Positions 3,963-5,060 of a stretch of DNA of 5,060 nucleotides are shown here, piece by piece. Each line of letters starts with the position of its first letter. The stretch's first letter is position 1. The DNA comes from Deltaproteobacteria bacterium (GTDB lineage Bacteria; Desulfobacterota; Desulfarculia; Adiutricales; Adiutricaceae): assembly GCA_031267005.1 (NCBI GenBank), contig JAIRZX010000103.1, forward strand, positions 1 to 5,060, in the 5' to 3' direction. The notes under the pieces were generated by a model. That model was not told where the DNA came from. It worked only from the letters and a program-made list of their open reading frames with translations, and did no database searches. The position numbers were made by a program, and so were the translations under genes.

Positions 3963-5060
3963 TCAGGCACGGGCCCCGCCGGGAAGCGCCGCCAAGATCT
4001 CCTCCACCTCCCTGGTGAGCCTGGGGATGTCCACCTTGCCGGTGGGGGCCATGGGGATCTCCGGGACGTTCAAGACCGTCCTGGGGCAGGCCAGATCCGG
4101 GTAGCCGGCCTCCCGCACGGCGGCCTTCAAGGCGGCGCGGTCCAGGTCCCGGCCCTGGGCGGCGAGGACCAGCCTCTCGCCGCTCCTCGCGTCCTGGACG
4201 GAGACGACGGCCAGGACCGCGTCCGGGAAGGCCTTCTCGGCGGCGGCCTCGACGCCGGCGAGAGGTATCATCTCCCCGGAGAGCTTCGCGAAGCGCTTCA
4301 GGCGGCCCTTGATCCACAGGAAGCCCTCGGAATCCACCTCGGCGATGTCGCCGGTGTCGTGCCAGCCGCCGGGCGGGCGGCGGACGACCCCGGGCTCGCC
4401 CTCGGTCAGGTAGCCCGTCATGACGTTGGGGCCCTTGAGCATCAGGAGGCCGCCCTCCTTCACGCCGGGCACCGGGTCGAGCCGCCAGCGGACGCCGGGC
4501 AGGGGCGCCCCCACGGAGCCGTCCTTCACGCGCATCCGCGAGCCCACGGAGACCACCGGGGCGCACTCGGTGACGCCGTAGCCCTCGAAGAGCCTCACCG
4601 AGAGCTTCCTGGAGAAGAGCTCCCGTGTGGACTGGAGGACCTTCTCGGCGCCCAGGACGAGGAACCTCACCGAGGAGAAGTCGTAGGGGTGCGCCGCCTC
4701 CCCCCAGAGCCTGGCGAAGGAGTCGGAACCCACGACCACCGTGGCCCTGGTGTCGTAGACGAGCTCGGGGATGGCCTGGACGTGGAGCGGGGAGGGGTAG
4801 TTGAAGGACCTGATGCCGGACAGGAGGGGCAGGAGGACGCCGATGTTGAGCCCGAAGGCGTGGAAGGCCGGCATGGGGTTGAACAGCAGGTCGTCCTCGT
4901 TGAGCTCTATGGCGCACAGCGCCTGGCGGATGTTGGCCAGGAGCGCCCCGTGGCTCAGCACCACCCCCTTGGGCGAGCCCTCGGAGCCGGAGGTGAACAG
5001 CACGGCGCCGGGGCTGTCGGGCGGCCTCAGCTCGGCCTTGGAGAAACGGGAGGCGACGTA
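3963..5060 (-). CDS. aas: Acyl-ACP synthetase / 2-acyl-GPE acyltransferase (Aas), C-terminal adenylation domain, 5' end outside window
   Basis: The visible 365 residues form the adenylate-forming (AMP-binding) part of an Aas-type enzyme. Aas activates fatty acids with ATP onto acyl carrier protein and re-acylates lysophosphatidylethanolamine at the inner membrane. Visible motifs, numbered from the window edge, are the P-loop-like TSGSEGSPKG (23-32), PAFHAFGL (64-71), YPSPLH (88-93), GYGVTECAPVVS (160-171), the ATP-binding Asp in HDTGDI (234-239), the hinge GRLKRFAKLSGE (252-263) and the catalytic-type Lys342 in PTGK. YPSPLH, PELVYD, GYGVTECAPVVS, LKGPN and RFAK-SGEM closely follow E. coli Aas as I recall it. 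The frame is open to base 5060, so the GTG at 5003 is internal and any PlsC acyltransferase domain lies outside. It ends in TGA at 3963. A stand-alone acyl-CoA/ACP synthetase is the main alternative. Confidence 0.88.
   Translation of the reverse strand, partial: YVASRFSKAELRPPDSPGAVLFTSGSEGSPKGVVLSHGALLANIRQALCAIELNEDDLLFNPMPAFHAFGLNIGVLLPLLSGIRSFNYPSPLHVQAIPELVYDTRATVVVGSDSFARLWGEAAHPYDFSSVRFLVLGAEKVLQSTRELFSRKLSVRLFEGYGVTECAPVVSVGSRMRVKDGSVGAPLPGVRWRLDPVPGVKEGGLLMLKGPNVMTGYLTEGEPGVVRRPPGGWHDTGDIAEVDSEGFLWIKGRLKRFAKLSGEMIPLAGVEAAAEKAFPDAVLAVVSVQDARSGERLVLAAQGRDLDRAALKAAVREAGYPDLACPRTVLNVPEIPMAPTGKVDIPRLTREVEEILAALPGGARA

Noticed and set aside
3565..4917. A long minus-strand open frame of about 450 codons overlapping aas and the spacer.
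   Set aside because: It is a shifted frame of the aas gene, Arg/Gly/Pro-rich with no domain. The aas frame has all the adenylation motifs.

Overview
The window is GC-rich (about two-thirds G+C by eye) bacterial DNA with three genes, all on the minus strand and read from right to left. In transcription order they are the 3' half of an acyl-ACP synthetase/acyltransferase-type gene (aas-like, 3963 to beyond 5060), a secreted serpin (1698-3071) and a second secreted serpin (96-1328). Both serpins have a Sec signal peptide and a GGAG-type Shine-Dalgarno site, so the host is a bacterium. An Aas-like lipid-recycling enzyme fits a Gram-negative organism, but I cannot assign a phylum from this window.

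The central feature is the tandem pair of serpins (serine protease inhibitors that trap proteases by a conformational change). They share roughly half their residues by eye and look like an old tandem duplication. Both keep an inhibitory-type hinge (EEGT-E-AAAA), and both reactive loops match the antithrombin loop in length without gaps. The residues facing the protease have diverged: Thr-Ser is predicted at P1-P1' in the upstream serpin, and Ala-Leu with Arg at P2 in the downstream one. The pair therefore probably targets different proteases. The downstream serpin has also lost the shutter Asn (Asn186 in alpha-1-antitrypsin numbering) that the upstream one keeps. The upstream serpin has a Pro/Ala-rich linker of about 60 residues between signal peptide and serpin fold.

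The non-coding stretches hold no gene I can support. They are rich in short tandem duplications of unrelated sequence: 22 bp x2 (1-42), 21 bp x6-7 (1460-1606), 13-bp repeats at 19-bp spacing (1653-1684), 20 bp x2 (3451-3490), about 23 bp x2.5 (3661-3720) and 35 bp x2 (3883-3952). The 21-bp array between the serpins is the most striking. The 891-bp gap between aas and the serpins suggests that the serpins are transcribed separately from aas, and nothing visible links their functions. I see no CRISPR array, insertion sequence, tRNA or rRNA.
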